From positions 745-25,308 of the forward strand of contig DCVA01000054.1 of the NCBI GenBank assembly GCA_002327925.1: a DNA stretch of 24,564 nt, written 5' to 3'. Position numbers and translations under genes: made by a program. How positions within the stretch are numbered: the stretch's first letter is position 1; every line of letters begins with the position of its first letter. Origin of the DNA: Anaerolineales bacterium UBA2200 (GTDB taxonomy: Bacteria > Chloroflexota > Anaerolineae > UBA2200). The notes beneath the pieces were generated by a model. The model ran no database searches and was not told the origin of the DNA. It saw only the letters and a program-made list of their open reading frames with translations. This document shows, piece after piece, positions 15,333 to 24,039 of the stretch.

Positions 15333-16589
15333 GTGAACATCGTAAGTCGGCTCAAGTCGGCTCGGGCTCGTCTTCTCCTCTTGCTGGCCGTGATTGGGCC
15401 GGGGATTATTACCACCAATGTTGACAATGATGCCGGTGGTATTACGACCTACTCGGTCGCCGGAGCACACTACGGTAACAGCCTGCTATGGGCTCTGCCG
15501 CTGGCTGGCATCACCCTTTTCTTCGCTCAGGAGATGAGCGCGCGCCTTGGCGTGATCACTGGCAAGGGTCTGGCCGACCTGATCCGGGAGAAATTTGGCG
15601 TGCGTTGGACGGCCCTGATTATTGGCATCATGGTGTTCGCCAACTGGGCGAACACGGTCAGCGAATTCGCCGGCGTTGCTGCCAGTATGGAGATCTTTGG
15701 CGTCAGCAAGTACATCTCCGTGCCGCTCGCGGCCATCGGCGTGTGGCTTCTGGTGGTCAAGGCGAGTTACAAATCCGTGGAACGGGTCTTTCTCGTGGCC
15801 AGCGTCTTCTACATCAGCTATGTGGCATCGGCCCTGATGGCCAAGCCGGCGTGGCCGGCCGTTCTACGGGCGGCAGTGACTCCCAGCTTTCAGTTTGACA
15901 CGGGTTATCTGCTTCTTCTGGTGACCTTGATTGGCACAACGGTTGCCCCATGGCAGCAGTTCTATCAGCAATCTGCCATTGTTGACAAGGGGCTGAAGCC
16001 TCCACATCTCAACTATGAGATGGTAGATGTCCTGGTCGGCATTGTCTACGCCATCCTGGTGGTAGGATTCATCGTGGTTACCTGTGCGTCGACTCTGTTC
16101 GTCAACGGCGTGCCGATAGAAACGGCAAAGGATGCGGCACTGGCGCTGCGCCCTCTGGCAGGTGCCCATGCCGCCACTCTGTTCGCACTGGGGCTACTCA
16201 ATGCGTCCCTGCTTGCTTCGGCAGTTCTACCTCTGTCCACGGCCTACGTGGTCTGTGAGGCCTTTGGCTGGGAATCAGGCGTGAGCAAACGGCTCAGTGA
16301 AGCCCCTGTGTTCTTCGGCATCCATGCGGCGCTGATCTTGCTGGGAGGAGGGGTCGTCCTGCTGCCGCTCAAGTCGTTGGTGGCGACAATGATGGCGAGC
16401 CAGACCCTCAATGGTGTGATCCTGCCCATCGTGATGGTGGTCATGTTGCGCTTGGTCAATGACAGGGGGTTGCTGGGAAGGTACGCGAATCGCGGATTGT
16501 ACAATGTGCTGGCGTGGGCAATCGTAATCGTGCTCATCGCTTTGACCATCATTCTGCTGGCAGCAGCACTGTTCCCCGGGATGGGGTGA
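15333..16589 (+). CDS. NRAMP-superfamily divalent metal transporter, non-canonical metal site
   Basis: I chose GTG 15333, which has GGAGG (15319-15323) 9 bases upstream and leaves the usual short cytoplasmic N-terminus. An in-frame TTG at 15279 has no good ribosome site. The 418 residues form about 11 hydrophobic helices typical of the SLC11/NRAMP fold. Helix 1 carries GPGIITTNVDNDAGG and helix 6 carries TTVAPWQQFYQQ. Classical NRAMP proteins have D-P-G-N in helix 1 and a Met-Pro-His in helix 6. Here the aligned residues are Asp33-Ala-Gly-Gly36 and Ala205-Pro-Trp, so the Asn and Met metal ligands are gone. This pattern resembles the NRAMP-related (NRMT, magnesium-type) branch as I recall it, so Mn/Fe transport should not be assumed. 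The fourth M42 gene follows after 28 bases, implying co-transcription of a metal carrier with a metal-dependent peptidase. Confidence 0.9.
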   Translation: MNIVSRLKSARARLLLLLAVIGPGIITTNVDNDAGGITTYSVAGAHYGNSLLWALPLAGITLFFAQEMSARLGVITGKGLADLIREKFGVRWTALIIGIMVFANWANTVSEFAGVAASMEIFGVSKYISVPLAAIGVWLLVVKASYKSVERVFLVASVFYISYVASALMAKPAWPAVLRAAVTPSFQFDTGYLLLLVTLIGTTVAPWQQFYQQSAIVDKGLKPPHLNYEMVDVLVGIVYAILVVGFIVVTCASTLFVNGVPIETAKDAALALRPLAGAHAATLFALGLLNASLLASAVLPLSTAYVVCEAFGWESGVSKRLSEAPVFFGIHAALILLGGGVVLLPLKSLVATMMASQTLNGVILPIVMVVMLRLVNDRGLLGRYANRGLYNVLAWAIVIVLIALTIILLAAALFPGMG

Positions 16590-16617
16590 AAGCCGATCTT
16601 GACTCGAAGGAGTAGCA

Positions 16618-17691
16618 ATGGACTCGACCGAGAAGCTGTTCATGGAATTGACGGAGGTTGCAGGCGTACCCGGCTATGAGGCCGAGGCGCGCGCGGTCCT
16701 TCGCAAGCATCTGGAGCCAGTGGCAAAGATCGAGCATGACAAACTCGGCAGCATCATCGGCGTGAAGGCCGGAAGTGCCGACTTTCCTCGTATCGTGCTT
16801 GCCGGACATATGGATGAGGTCGGCTTCATGGCCAGCATGATCACGGATGATGGCTTCATACGCTTCGTCCCACTGGGCGGCTGGTGGAATCAGGTCATGC
16901 TGGGGCAACGCATCGTGATCAAGACATCCAAAGGGGACGTGCCCGGGCTGATTGGAGCCAAACCACCGCACCTCATGGAGGCCGACGAAGCCAAGAAGCT
17001 AGTCGAGAAGAAGGATATGTACATCGATATCGGTGCGACCAGCGGTGATCAGGTACGACAGAGTGGTGTCCGGCTGGGAGACCCGGTCATCCCCATCTGC
17101 CCGTTCACAGTGCTGGCACCGGGCAAGACCTACATGGCCAAGGCGTGGGATGATCGGCTGGGATGCGCTCTCATTGTGCAGGTGTTCCAGCGGCTGGCCA
17201 AGGCGGATCACCCCAACACCCTCTATGGCATAGGCACAGTTCAGGAAGAGGTGGGCACCCGGGGGGCCAAGACGAGTGTGCACAACATCAATCCCGACGT
17301 GGCCATCATCCTGGAGGTAGATATCGCCGGCGACGTGCCGGGCATCAAACCTGAAGAATCGGCGATCAAGCTGGGCAAGGGGCCAAGCCTTCTGCTGTAT
17401 GACGCAGGAATGATACCGAATCTGCGCCTTCGCGACCTGGTTATCTCTCTCGCCGAAAAGGCCAAGATACCTCTGCAGTTCTCCAGCATGCGCGGTGGGG
17501 CGACCGACGGTCGGATGATACACGTGCACAACGAAGGGGTGCCTACGGTCGTGCTTGGAGTCCCAACGCGGCACATTCACTGCCACGCCGGGATTATCCA
17601 TCGAGATGATTATGACCACGCCCTGGAGCTTCTGGTGCAGTTGGTGAAGCACCTGGACAAGCGAACCGTTGAAGGATTGACTGACCGCTGA
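16618..17691 (+). CDS. M42 family metallo-aminopeptidase, paralogue 4
   Basis: ATG 16618 follows AAGGAG (about 16606-16611). The 357 residues retain the M42 set: AGHMDE (about residue 64), AWDDR (Trp instead of the Phe of the other three copies), QEEVGTRGA, LEVDIAGD and RHIHCHAG. The longer insertion around the PHLMEADEAKK segment and the AWDDR motif mark it as a separate subgroup from paralogues 1-3. The predicted product is a cytosolic TET-type aminopeptidase. It is co-directional with the transporter 28 bases upstream and has no promoter of its own that I can see, so its expression is probably tied to the transporter's. The GH38 gene follows after 113 bases without a clear terminator in between. 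Confidence 0.94.
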   Translation: MDSTEKLFMELTEVAGVPGYEAEARAVLRKHLEPVAKIEHDKLGSIIGVKAGSADFPRIVLAGHMDEVGFMASMITDDGFIRFVPLGGWWNQVMLGQRIVIKTSKGDVPGLIGAKPPHLMEADEAKKLVEKKDMYIDIGATSGDQVRQSGVRLGDPVIPICPFTVLAPGKTYMAKAWDDRLGCALIVQVFQRLAKADHPNTLYGIGTVQEEVGTRGAKTSVHNINPDVAIILEVDIAGDVPGIKPEESAIKLGKGPSLLLYDAGMIPNLRLRDLVISLAEKAKIPLQFSSMRGGATDGRMIHVHNEGVPTVVLGVPTRHIHCHAGIIHRDDYDHALELLVQLVKHLDKRTVEGLTDR

Positions 17692-17804
17692 GTCCTGCGA
17701 CGCGACAAACTGCCCCTGCGGACCGACACATGGCTCGGGCGCCCGCCCCGTGCCTTCGTGGTGTGCCTGCGTGAGAACCTGAGCTCGACCTGGGAGAACA
17801 GCCG

Positions 17805-20663
17805 ATGACCAAGACCGCCTTCGTGATTTCTCACACCCATTGGGATCGCGAGTGGTACGAGACGTTCCAGCAGTTCAGGATACGACTGCTGAAACTGATT
17901 GACAGGCTGCTCACCATCCTGGACGCTGATCCAGCATACCGTTTCTTCATGCTTGATGGCCAGACCATCGTTCTGGATGACTATCTGCAGATCCGTCCAG
18001 AGCGGGAGGCAGACCTGCGCCGTCACATTCAGAGCGGGCGCCTTCTGATAGGCCCCTGGTACGTGCTGCCCGACGAGTTTCTGGTCAGTGGAGAGGCGAT
18101 TATCCGCAACTTGCTGCTTGGAGACCGAGCCTGCGCCAGGTTTGGCGCCAAGATGCGGGTTGGTTATGTTCCAGACCCATTTGGTCATATCTCGCAACTT
18201 CCCCAGATCCTGCGCGGCTTTGAACTGCAGAGCGCTGCCTTACGTCGCGGACTGGACGACCAACCGACAGAGTTGCGCTGGATGTCACCGGATGGCAGTG
18301 AAGTACTCCTCTGCTACCTGCGCGACGGGTACGACAACGCGGCGCGGCTCCCCACGAACGATGCGGAGGCCTTTGTCAATGAGGCGCGGCGCCTGATAGA
18401 AAGCCTGTCGCCGTTTGCCCTGACTGACAGCGTCCTGCTGATGAATGGTGTGGATCACATGGAGCCGGTGCGCGAGTTGCCGGAAATGCTCGACAGCGTC
18501 AAGGAGCTGGACCCAGATCTCAGGCTGCTGCACAGTACCCTGCCTGCCTACGTGCAACACGTCCAGGAGTTCCTGCGGCAGGATTTGAGCTCCCTGCCAG
18601 TCGTTGTCGGCGAGTTGCGTTCGCCCAAGCGCCATCACCTGCTTCCCGGCGTGCTGTCTGCCCGAATGTGGATCAAGCAGCGCAACGCGTCAGTGCAAAA
18701 CCTTCTCTCTTACTGGGCGGAGCCCTTTGCCTCGTGGGCGGAGCTGACGGCAGGTGATCACGCGAAGAGCTCAGAGCAGGCCGCAGTGGTTCGGCAGGCC
18801 TGGAAGTACCTTCTGGAGAATCACCCCCACGACTCGATCTGCGGCTGTGGGGTGGACCAGGTTCATCGTGAGATGGAGACTCGATTCGACTGGGCAGAGC
18901 AGATTGGCGAGCAGGTCACCAGACAGAGTCTGGCGGCAATTGCGGAACGGGTCGCCACTGCGCATCCTCAAGGCGAGGCGAGCACTGCGGCCTTGGTGGT
19001 GTTCAACCCGCAAGCTCGGCCGCGCACAGACGTAGTACATGCCGAGGTACAACTGCCCGGGAGTCTGGAACACTTCGTCGTTGTCACGGCTGACGGAAAG
19101 GGTGCCCCTCATCAGAGCGAGGTGCGCCAGGGGGCCGAATTCGCCTCGATGCAGTTTGGGAGAGATGAAGTCCTGGGCTTGCCGGGCATGGTTCAGATGC
19201 TGGGTGGTCTCGGGTTGTCGGTACAGGAGATCCAGATCGAGAGACAGGGCGAGGCGGTCCACATCGATGTGACGCTGATGGAAGGGGGCGCGACTCAGGA
19301 TGCCCTCGTGGCCAGAGCCAAAGAGAGAATCGACGCACTGCTGGAGGACCAGCAGTTGCACGTGTTTCACGCCCGTGCCCATCTGGCCGCGACGGCCACG
19401 GTTCATTTCGTGGCAGACCAGGTACCGGGCTGCGGCTATGCCACCTACTTCCTGAAGCCTGGCGGTCAGCAGGAGGGCAGCGTGATGCCGGCCTCCGTAG
19501 CCGGCGATGAATGGCTGATGGAGAATGAATTCCTCGCGGCGCGGGTCGATCCCATAGATGGCAGCGTCCGGTTGTTGGATAAGGTCACTGGTGCTGCCTT
19601 CGAAGGCGTCAACCGCTTCATCGATGGCGGGGATAGAGGCGACGAGTACAACTACTGTGCCCCGGAAGTGGATCGGCTCGTCGCAGGTCCCACCCAGGTA
19701 CCCCAGATTGACTGGCTCGAACGGGGGGCGGCTCGCACGACGCTCCGCATTCGTCAAGACTATCTGCTTCCTGCATCCCTGAGTTCAGACCGCTCGGCAC
19801 GCAGTCAGGACACGGTGATTGTGCCCATCGACACACGAATTAGTATGAGCCCAGGGGTGCGCCGGCTCGACGTGCGCACGGAGGTAAACAACCTTGCCCG
19901 CGATCACAGACTGCGAGTAGTCTTCCCAACTCCCATACGTACTGCCTGGTCCGAGGCTGAGGGCACCTTTGACGTGGTACGGAGGTCGATTCAGCTGCCC
20001 GAGGATACAGCCGACTGGGTGGAGCAACCGGTCGAAACTCACCCGCAGTCGACCTTCGTTGACGTAAGCGACGGCCTGATCGGCCTGATCGTGGCCAACC
20101 GCGGGCTGCCTGAGTTTGCCGTTCTGGAGGATGGGGAGGGACACGCCTCCATTGTCCTGACCCTTTTGCGGTGCGTGGGCTGGCTGTCGCGGGATGATAT
20201 GTCCTGTCGCAAGGGTCATGCCGGACCTGCTCTGGAGACTCCTGAGGCGCAGTGTCAGGGACGGCATGTGTTCGAGTATGCCATCGTGCCTCACTCAGGC
20301 AACTGGCAGGCCGGTTTTTCTGAGGCCCATGCTTTCAACCTCCCTCTGCGCACTGTGCAGACTGGCATTCACGGCGGCACGCTGCCCCTGCGGCACAGCT
20401 TTCTCAGCCTCGAGGGCGAGGGCCTGCTGCTCAGTGCAACCAAGGCGGCAGAAGATGGCGACGGGCTGATTGTGCGTCTGCACAACACTCTCGCTCGGCC
20501 GGCTGTGGCGACGGTGCAATCCTCTCCGACTATCCGGTCCGCCTCCTTGGTGGACCTTGCTGAGAAGACCGTGCGCGGGCTTTCCCTGGAGGCGGCCCGG
20601 GAGGGCGTGGTGCGCCTGGCGCTGAGAGGCAAGGAGATAGCCACACTGCGCCTGCAGATGTAG
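17805..20663 (+). CDS. Glycoside hydrolase family 38 alpha-mannosidase
   Basis: ATG 17805 lies after GGGAGA. The 952 residues show the GH38 hallmarks. The metal-binding HTHWD comprises His10, His12 and Asp14. The nucleophile region GYVPDPFGH, with Asp124 as predicted nucleophile, is followed by SQLPQILRGF. Further on are the acidic region GVDHMEP, the central His motif in NHPHDSICGCG (about residue 340), and a large C-terminal beta-sandwich with an ENEFLAARVDP-type segment. There is no signal peptide, so the enzyme should act in the cytosol on mannosides taken up by the cell. Family relatives include lysosomal-type alpha-mannosidases and mannosylglycerate hydrolase (MngB), and I cannot separate these by eye. 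No sugar transporter or regulator lies nearby. It is positioned as the last gene of a catabolic run with the M42 peptidases, possibly by read-through. Confidence 0.93.
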   Translation: MTKTAFVISHTHWDREWYETFQQFRIRLLKLIDRLLTILDADPAYRFFMLDGQTIVLDDYLQIRPEREADLRRHIQSGRLLIGPWYVLPDEFLVSGEAIIRNLLLGDRACARFGAKMRVGYVPDPFGHISQLPQILRGFELQSAALRRGLDDQPTELRWMSPDGSEVLLCYLRDGYDNAARLPTNDAEAFVNEARRLIESLSPFALTDSVLLMNGVDHMEPVRELPEMLDSVKELDPDLRLLHSTLPAYVQHVQEFLRQDLSSLPVVVGELRSPKRHHLLPGVLSARMWIKQRNASVQNLLSYWAEPFASWAELTAGDHAKSSEQAAVVRQAWKYLLENHPHDSICGCGVDQVHREMETRFDWAEQIGEQVTRQSLAAIAERVATAHPQGEASTAALVVFNPQARPRTDVVHAEVQLPGSLEHFVVVTADGKGAPHQSEVRQGAEFASMQFGRDEVLGLPGMVQMLGGLGLSVQEIQIERQGEAVHIDVTLMEGGATQDALVARAKERIDALLEDQQLHVFHARAHLAATATVHFVADQVPGCGYATYFLKPGGQQEGSVMPASVAGDEWLMENEFLAARVDPIDGSVRLLDKVTGAAFEGVNRFIDGGDRGDEYNYCAPEVDRLVAGPTQVPQIDWLERGAARTTLRIRQDYLLPASLSSDRSARSQDTVIVPIDTRISMSPGVRRLDVRTEVNNLARDHRLRVVFPTPIRTAWSEAEGTFDVVRRSIQLPEDTADWVEQPVETHPQSTFVDVSDGLIGLIVANRGLPEFAVLEDGEGHASIVLTLLRCVGWLSRDDMSCRKGHAGPALETPEAQCQGRHVFEYAIVPHSGNWQAGFSEAHAFNLPLRTVQTGIHGGTLPLRHSFLSLEGEGLLLSATKAAEDGDGLIVRLHNTLARPAVATVQSSPTIRSASLVDLAEKTVRGLSLEAAREGVVRLALRGKEIATLRLQM

Positions 20664-20738
20664 CCGTCGGTCCGGACGGTCTGTCTCAGACAAAGGTTGG
20701 CTGGCCGAAGACCTGGTTTGGATGTGGGGGCCTGTTCT

Positions 20739-23060
20739 GTGACGCCTTCCGAATTTCTTGAGCATATCAAACAGCAGAAAGAGTACAGCGGGCAGATTGT
20801 GTTTCTGCAGCAGCTGGCAGTCAGGGAGGCGCACTATGGGCGTCTCGAGCGGCCTCTGCCCCTGGCCCTGCAGCAGGCACTGCAGGGCATCGGCGTGAGG
20901 GAGCTGTACTGCCATCAGGCTGAGGCGATCAATGTCATCCGCGACGGCGGCGATGCGGTTGTCGCGACCCCGGCTGCCAGCGGCAAGACCCTGACCTACA
21001 ACATTCCTGTGTTGGAGTCCGTGCTGGAGCAGTCGCACTCACGCGCCCTCTATCTCTTCCCAACCAAGGCGCTGGCGCAGGATCAGTTGCGCGTGCTGAC
21101 GGAGCTCACGCGTCAGGAAGCGCTTCATTCGGTATTGTTCGGCACATATGACGGCGACACGCAGCAGGGAACGAGGAGACGCCTCAGGCAGTCCGCGTCC
21201 ATACTGCTCACCAACCCCGACATGCTACATCTGGGCATTTTGCCCAACCATTCCCTGTGGTCCAGATTCCTGGCCAACCTCAAGTACGTGGTGATCGATG
21301 AGGCCCACGCCTACCGGGGGGTGTTCGGGTCGCAGGTAGCCTGCGTGCTGCGTCGACTGTTGAGGTTGTGTCGATTCTACGGGGCATCGCCGCAGTTCAT
21401 CTGCTGCTCTGCCACCATCGCCAATCCGGCCGAGCACGTGGGACGACTGACCAGTCGCCCTGCCAGGCTGGTCGACCAGGACGGTTCTCCCCGCGGACGG
21501 CGCCAGTTTGTGCTGTGGAATCCACCTGTCACAGACCCTCTGCTGATGGAGCGCCGAAGCGTCAATGTGGAGGCCACAACGCTCTTTGTGCAGATGGTGG
21601 AGAACGGCATTCGCAACATCACCTTTGTGAAGGCACGCAGGACAGCGGAGCTAATACTCCAGTACGCCAGGGAGCAGCTCAGAAAAGAGGCGCCGGGGCT
21701 CGTGCCTCTGGTAAGTTCGTATCGCGGCGGTTATCGGCCGGAACTGAGGCGAGAGATCGAGTCGGGATTGTTCTCGGGCGAGCTGCTGGGTGTGACCGCC
21801 ACATCCGCGTTGGAGCTGGGGGTGGATGTCGGGCATCTTGACGCCACCGTGATGGTAGGATATCCGGGGACGATCGCCAGTACCTGGCAGCAGGCAGGGC
21901 GTGCCGGTCGGGGAAGACGAGAGGCATTGAACGTACTGATCGGAATGGACAATCCTCTCGACCAATACGTCATGCGCCATCCGGAGGCCCTGTTTGGCCG
22001 GGCGCCGGAACATGCGCTGATTGCACCGGACAATCATTACATCCTGGCGAAGCACCTGCCTTGCGCGGCGTACGAGCAACCACTGAGTAGCGAAGACGAA
22101 CACCTGTTTGGACCAGGATACGCAGAGGCCATGGCTGGCCTGGAGCGGGAGGGGACGCTGGAGTATCGCGGTGAGCGTTGGTACTATCGGGGGCTCAGGT
22201 ACCCGGCCGAGGAGGTTAGCCTGCGCTCCGTGTCGGCGCACAAATTCGCTATCCTGGACGAGTCGCAGGACTATCGAATGCTCGAAGAGCTGGAGGAAAC
22301 CACAGCATTGTCGCGTGTCTACCGGGGCGCAGTCTACCTGCACCAGGGCGAGTCGTACCTAGTGCGCCAGCTGGATCTCGACGCGGGCATCGCGAAGGTG
22401 ATGCCTGTAGAACTCGATTACTACACAGAACCGCGCGAAGTCAACTCGGTCCGCGTCAGCCAGACCTGGCAACGCAAACGCCTTGGCCCAAGCGAGATCT
22501 GTTTCGGTGAGCTGCTTGTGACACAGCAGGTGGTGGGATACAGACGGCTGCATCAGCAAAGCGGTGAGGTCCTGCTCGATGAACCACTGGATTTGCCGGA
22601 ACAATCATACCTGACCACGGGGCTGTGGTTCGATATTGGTCCGGACATTATGCGGGGGGTAACGAGCCGCGGGCTGGACTTTGCCGGCGGTCTGCACGCT
22701 GTCGAGCATGCGGCGATTGGAATCCTGCCCCTGTTCGCCATGTGTGATTGGCAGGATATCGCAGGTCTGTCCACCCCGCTCCATCCGGACACGGGGCTGG
22801 CGCAGATCTTTATCTATGATGGTCTCCCCGGTGGCATGGGGATTGCAGAGAAGGGTTTCGCCCTCGTGCGCGAGTTGTGGTCGGCGACCCTGGCGGCCAT
22901 AGGGGAATGCGAGTGTCAGGAGGGCTGTCCTGGCTGTATTCAATCCCCCAAGTGTGGGAACAACAATCAGCCGCTGGACAAACAGGCGGCGGTGCTGATC
23001 CTGCGGCGCCTGCTAGAGCAAGGCGAGTTGGCACAAACAACACAGGACTACAGCGAGTAG
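20739..23060 (+). CDS. MrfA/YprA-like DEAH helicase with C-terminal DUF1998 Cys cluster
   Basis: I prefer GTG 20739, which has a G-rich site 8 bases upstream and starts VTPSEFLEHIKQ; a TTG at 20697 is possible. The 773 residues contain a superfamily 2 helicase core: Walker A ATPAASGKT with Lys83, DEAH at 187-190, SAT (CCSATIANP), motif V TSALELGVDVG and motif VI QQAGRAGRG. The C-terminal half carries the DUF1998-like region ending in a cluster of five cysteines, C724-x-C726-x3-C730-x2-C733-x5-C739, likely binding zinc. This layout matches Bacillus subtilis MrfA (YprA), a mitomycin-C adduct repair helicase with 3' to 5' activity. The usual nuclease partner MrfB is not next to it here. The neighbours do not point to a shared pathway. 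A DNA repair role is inferred from the family. Confidence 0.9.
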   Translation: MTPSEFLEHIKQQKEYSGQIVFLQQLAVREAHYGRLERPLPLALQQALQGIGVRELYCHQAEAINVIRDGGDAVVATPAASGKTLTYNIPVLESVLEQSHSRALYLFPTKALAQDQLRVLTELTRQEALHSVLFGTYDGDTQQGTRRRLRQSASILLTNPDMLHLGILPNHSLWSRFLANLKYVVIDEAHAYRGVFGSQVACVLRRLLRLCRFYGASPQFICCSATIANPAEHVGRLTSRPARLVDQDGSPRGRRQFVLWNPPVTDPLLMERRSVNVEATTLFVQMVENGIRNITFVKARRTAELILQYAREQLRKEAPGLVPLVSSYRGGYRPELRREIESGLFSGELLGVTATSALELGVDVGHLDATVMVGYPGTIASTWQQAGRAGRGRREALNVLIGMDNPLDQYVMRHPEALFGRAPEHALIAPDNHYILAKHLPCAAYEQPLSSEDEHLFGPGYAEAMAGLEREGTLEYRGERWYYRGLRYPAEEVSLRSVSAHKFAILDESQDYRMLEELEETTALSRVYRGAVYLHQGESYLVRQLDLDAGIAKVMPVELDYYTEPREVNSVRVSQTWQRKRLGPSEICFGELLVTQQVVGYRRLHQQSGEVLLDEPLDLPEQSYLTTGLWFDIGPDIMRGVTSRGLDFAGGLHAVEHAAIGILPLFAMCDWQDIAGLSTPLHPDTGLAQIFIYDGLPGGMGIAEKGFALVRELWSATLAAIGECECQEGCPGCIQSPKCGNNNQPLDKQAAVLILRRLLEQGELAQTTQDYSE

Positions 23061-23090
23061 CCCGGTGTTGGAAATGGCTCGCTGCTCGCT
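23052..23090. terminator. Possible convergent terminator hairpin
   Basis: AGCGAG-T-AGCC (23052-23062) can pair with GGCT...CTCGCT (about 23077-23090) in a bulged stem. It spans the stop codons of the two convergent genes. There is no T-tract, so confidence is low. Confidence 0.28.
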
Positions 23091-23359
23091 CAAGACGCGC
23101 TGAGCAGGATATCGACCAGGTCTTCGATTCGTGTGTCGTCGCTCTGCGATCCGGGCGCCCGACTCGAGCATTCCTTCGCGTAGTGCCTGAGCAGCAACAG
23201 GCTGGCACTCTGGGTGGCGGCACGGATAGAGGCCAGTTGGCGGATGATCTCGGTGCAATCCCGATGCTCCTCTACCATTCGCTGCACCCCGCGCGTCTGC
23301 CCCTCTATGCGCTTCAGGCGCGTCACTAACTCCTGCTGTACGTTATCGGGCACGACCAT
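23090..23359 (-). CDS. CsoR-family (DUF156) repressor with Cys-Tyr-Cys sensor site
   Basis: The ATG at 23359 has AGGAAGG 8 bases upstream on its strand. It gives the family's normal length (89 residues) and N-terminus (VVPDNVQQELVTRLKRIEGQ). The product is an all-helical CsoR/RcnR/CstR-type DNA-binding repressor. The sensor positions are Cys35 (HRDCTEII) and Cys64 (YAKEC), 29 residues apart, as in both CsoR and CstR. At the place of the CsoR copper-binding His (25 after the first Cys) stands Tyr60, with His59 just before it. Loss of the His while keeping both Cys is the pattern of CstR persulfide sensors. It is the last gene of a minus-strand group with FmdB-like, thioredoxin and ferredoxin genes, with gaps of 31-60 bases. 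Autoregulation of that operon is inference. Confidence 0.88.
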   Translation of the reverse strand: MVVPDNVQQELVTRLKRIEGQTRGVQRMVEEHRDCTEIIRQLASIRAATQSASLLLLRHYAKECSSRAPGSQSDDTRIEDLVDILLSAS

Positions 23360-23408
23360 CGGCTGTGTCCTTCCTGACGAGGGCGCACGGCCCTCATCTT
23401 CCGATGCC

Positions 23409-23612
23409 TCAGCCGCCGCTCGAGGGTGCGCACGAATCACCGGCGCCGCCGTAATCTCCCTGCGATCCACTCTTGCCACACAGAGACACGGCTTTGCTTA
23501 CGCGCAGGCTCCCGCACTTGGGACAGTGAACGTCTTCCGTGCCGGAAAAGGAACGCAGCCACTTGTCGAATCTCTCACCACATTGATCACACATGTATTC
23601 ATAAATGGGCAT
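23409..23612 (-). CDS. FmdB-family small zinc-ribbon protein
   Basis: ATG 23612 (MPIYEYMCDQCG, the classic family start) has GGAGA 8 bases upstream on its strand. The 67 residues include the zinc-ribbon Cys8-x2-Cys11 and Cys30-x2-Cys33. Two further cysteines (45 and 60) lie in a Gly/Ser-rich tail ending SSGG. FmdB was named as a putative regulator of formamidase and amidase operons; the biochemical role of the small family members is not established. It sits between the thioredoxin and CsoR-type genes, 49 bases upstream of the latter, and is probably co-transcribed. Confidence 0.9.
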   Translation of the reverse strand: MPIYEYMCDQCGERFDKWLRSFSGTEDVHCPKCGSLRVSKAVSLCGKSGSQGDYGGAGDSCAPSSGG

Positions 23613-23672
23613 CTTCAGGTCTCCATTTCGAAACAGGGCGCACCAGGGCGTTGCCTGTGAGGTCAAGCTCTG

Positions 23673-24008
23673 CTATGGCTTCAGCAGAGCGTCCAGGCGC
23701 TCGGCCAGGGCCTGCTTTGGACGGGCGCCCACCAAACGCTCCACTTCCTTGCCGTCCTTGAACAGAATGATCGTGGGAATGCCCATGATGCCGAACTTGC
23801 CAGGAATGGCCTGATTCTCGTCTGTGTTAACCTTGGCGATGACTACCTTGCCATCATAATCGTTCGCCAGCTCATCAATTACGGGGGCTACCATACGGCA
23901 GGGACCGCACCAGGGCGCCCAGAAGTCAACGAGCACTGGCTGGGTCGCTTCGAGCACTTCCTTCTGGAAAGTAGCGTCCGTCACGTGCAGTGGTTCCTTC
24001 TTCATCAT
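23673..24008 (-). CDS. trxA: Thioredoxin
   Basis: The 111 residues are a single thioredoxin fold with active site Trp-Cys34-Gly-Pro-Cys37 in FWAPWCGPCRM, the buried Asp in LVDFW, and cis-Pro78 in GIPTI. There is no leader, so it is cytosolic and reduces protein disulfides. The start is either the ATG at 24008 or the adjacent ATG at 24005; AAAGGAG upstream gives better spacing for the second. It is second in the minus-strand operon, after the ferredoxin gene. No thioredoxin reductase lies in the window. In this company, a ferredoxin-linked or sulfur-related electron path is possible but not shown. Confidence 0.96.
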   Translation of the reverse strand: MMKKEPLHVTDATFQKEVLEATQPVLVDFWAPWCGPCRMVAPVIDELANDYDGKVVIAKVNTDENQAIPGKFGIMGIPTIILFKDGKEVERLVGARPKQALAERLDALLKP

Positions 24009-24039
24009 TATCTCCTTTAGTCTAGGCTGTAGTAGCAGG

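Noticed and set aside
18771..19757. 328-residue minus-strand ORF within the mannosidase gene.
   Set aside because: It is antisense to conserved GH38 sequence and has no ribosome site or domain.
20664..20691. Small inverted repeats (CCGTC/GACGG and GTCTG/CAGAC) after the mannosidase gene considered as a terminator.
   Set aside because: The stems are only 5 bp and no T-tract follows.
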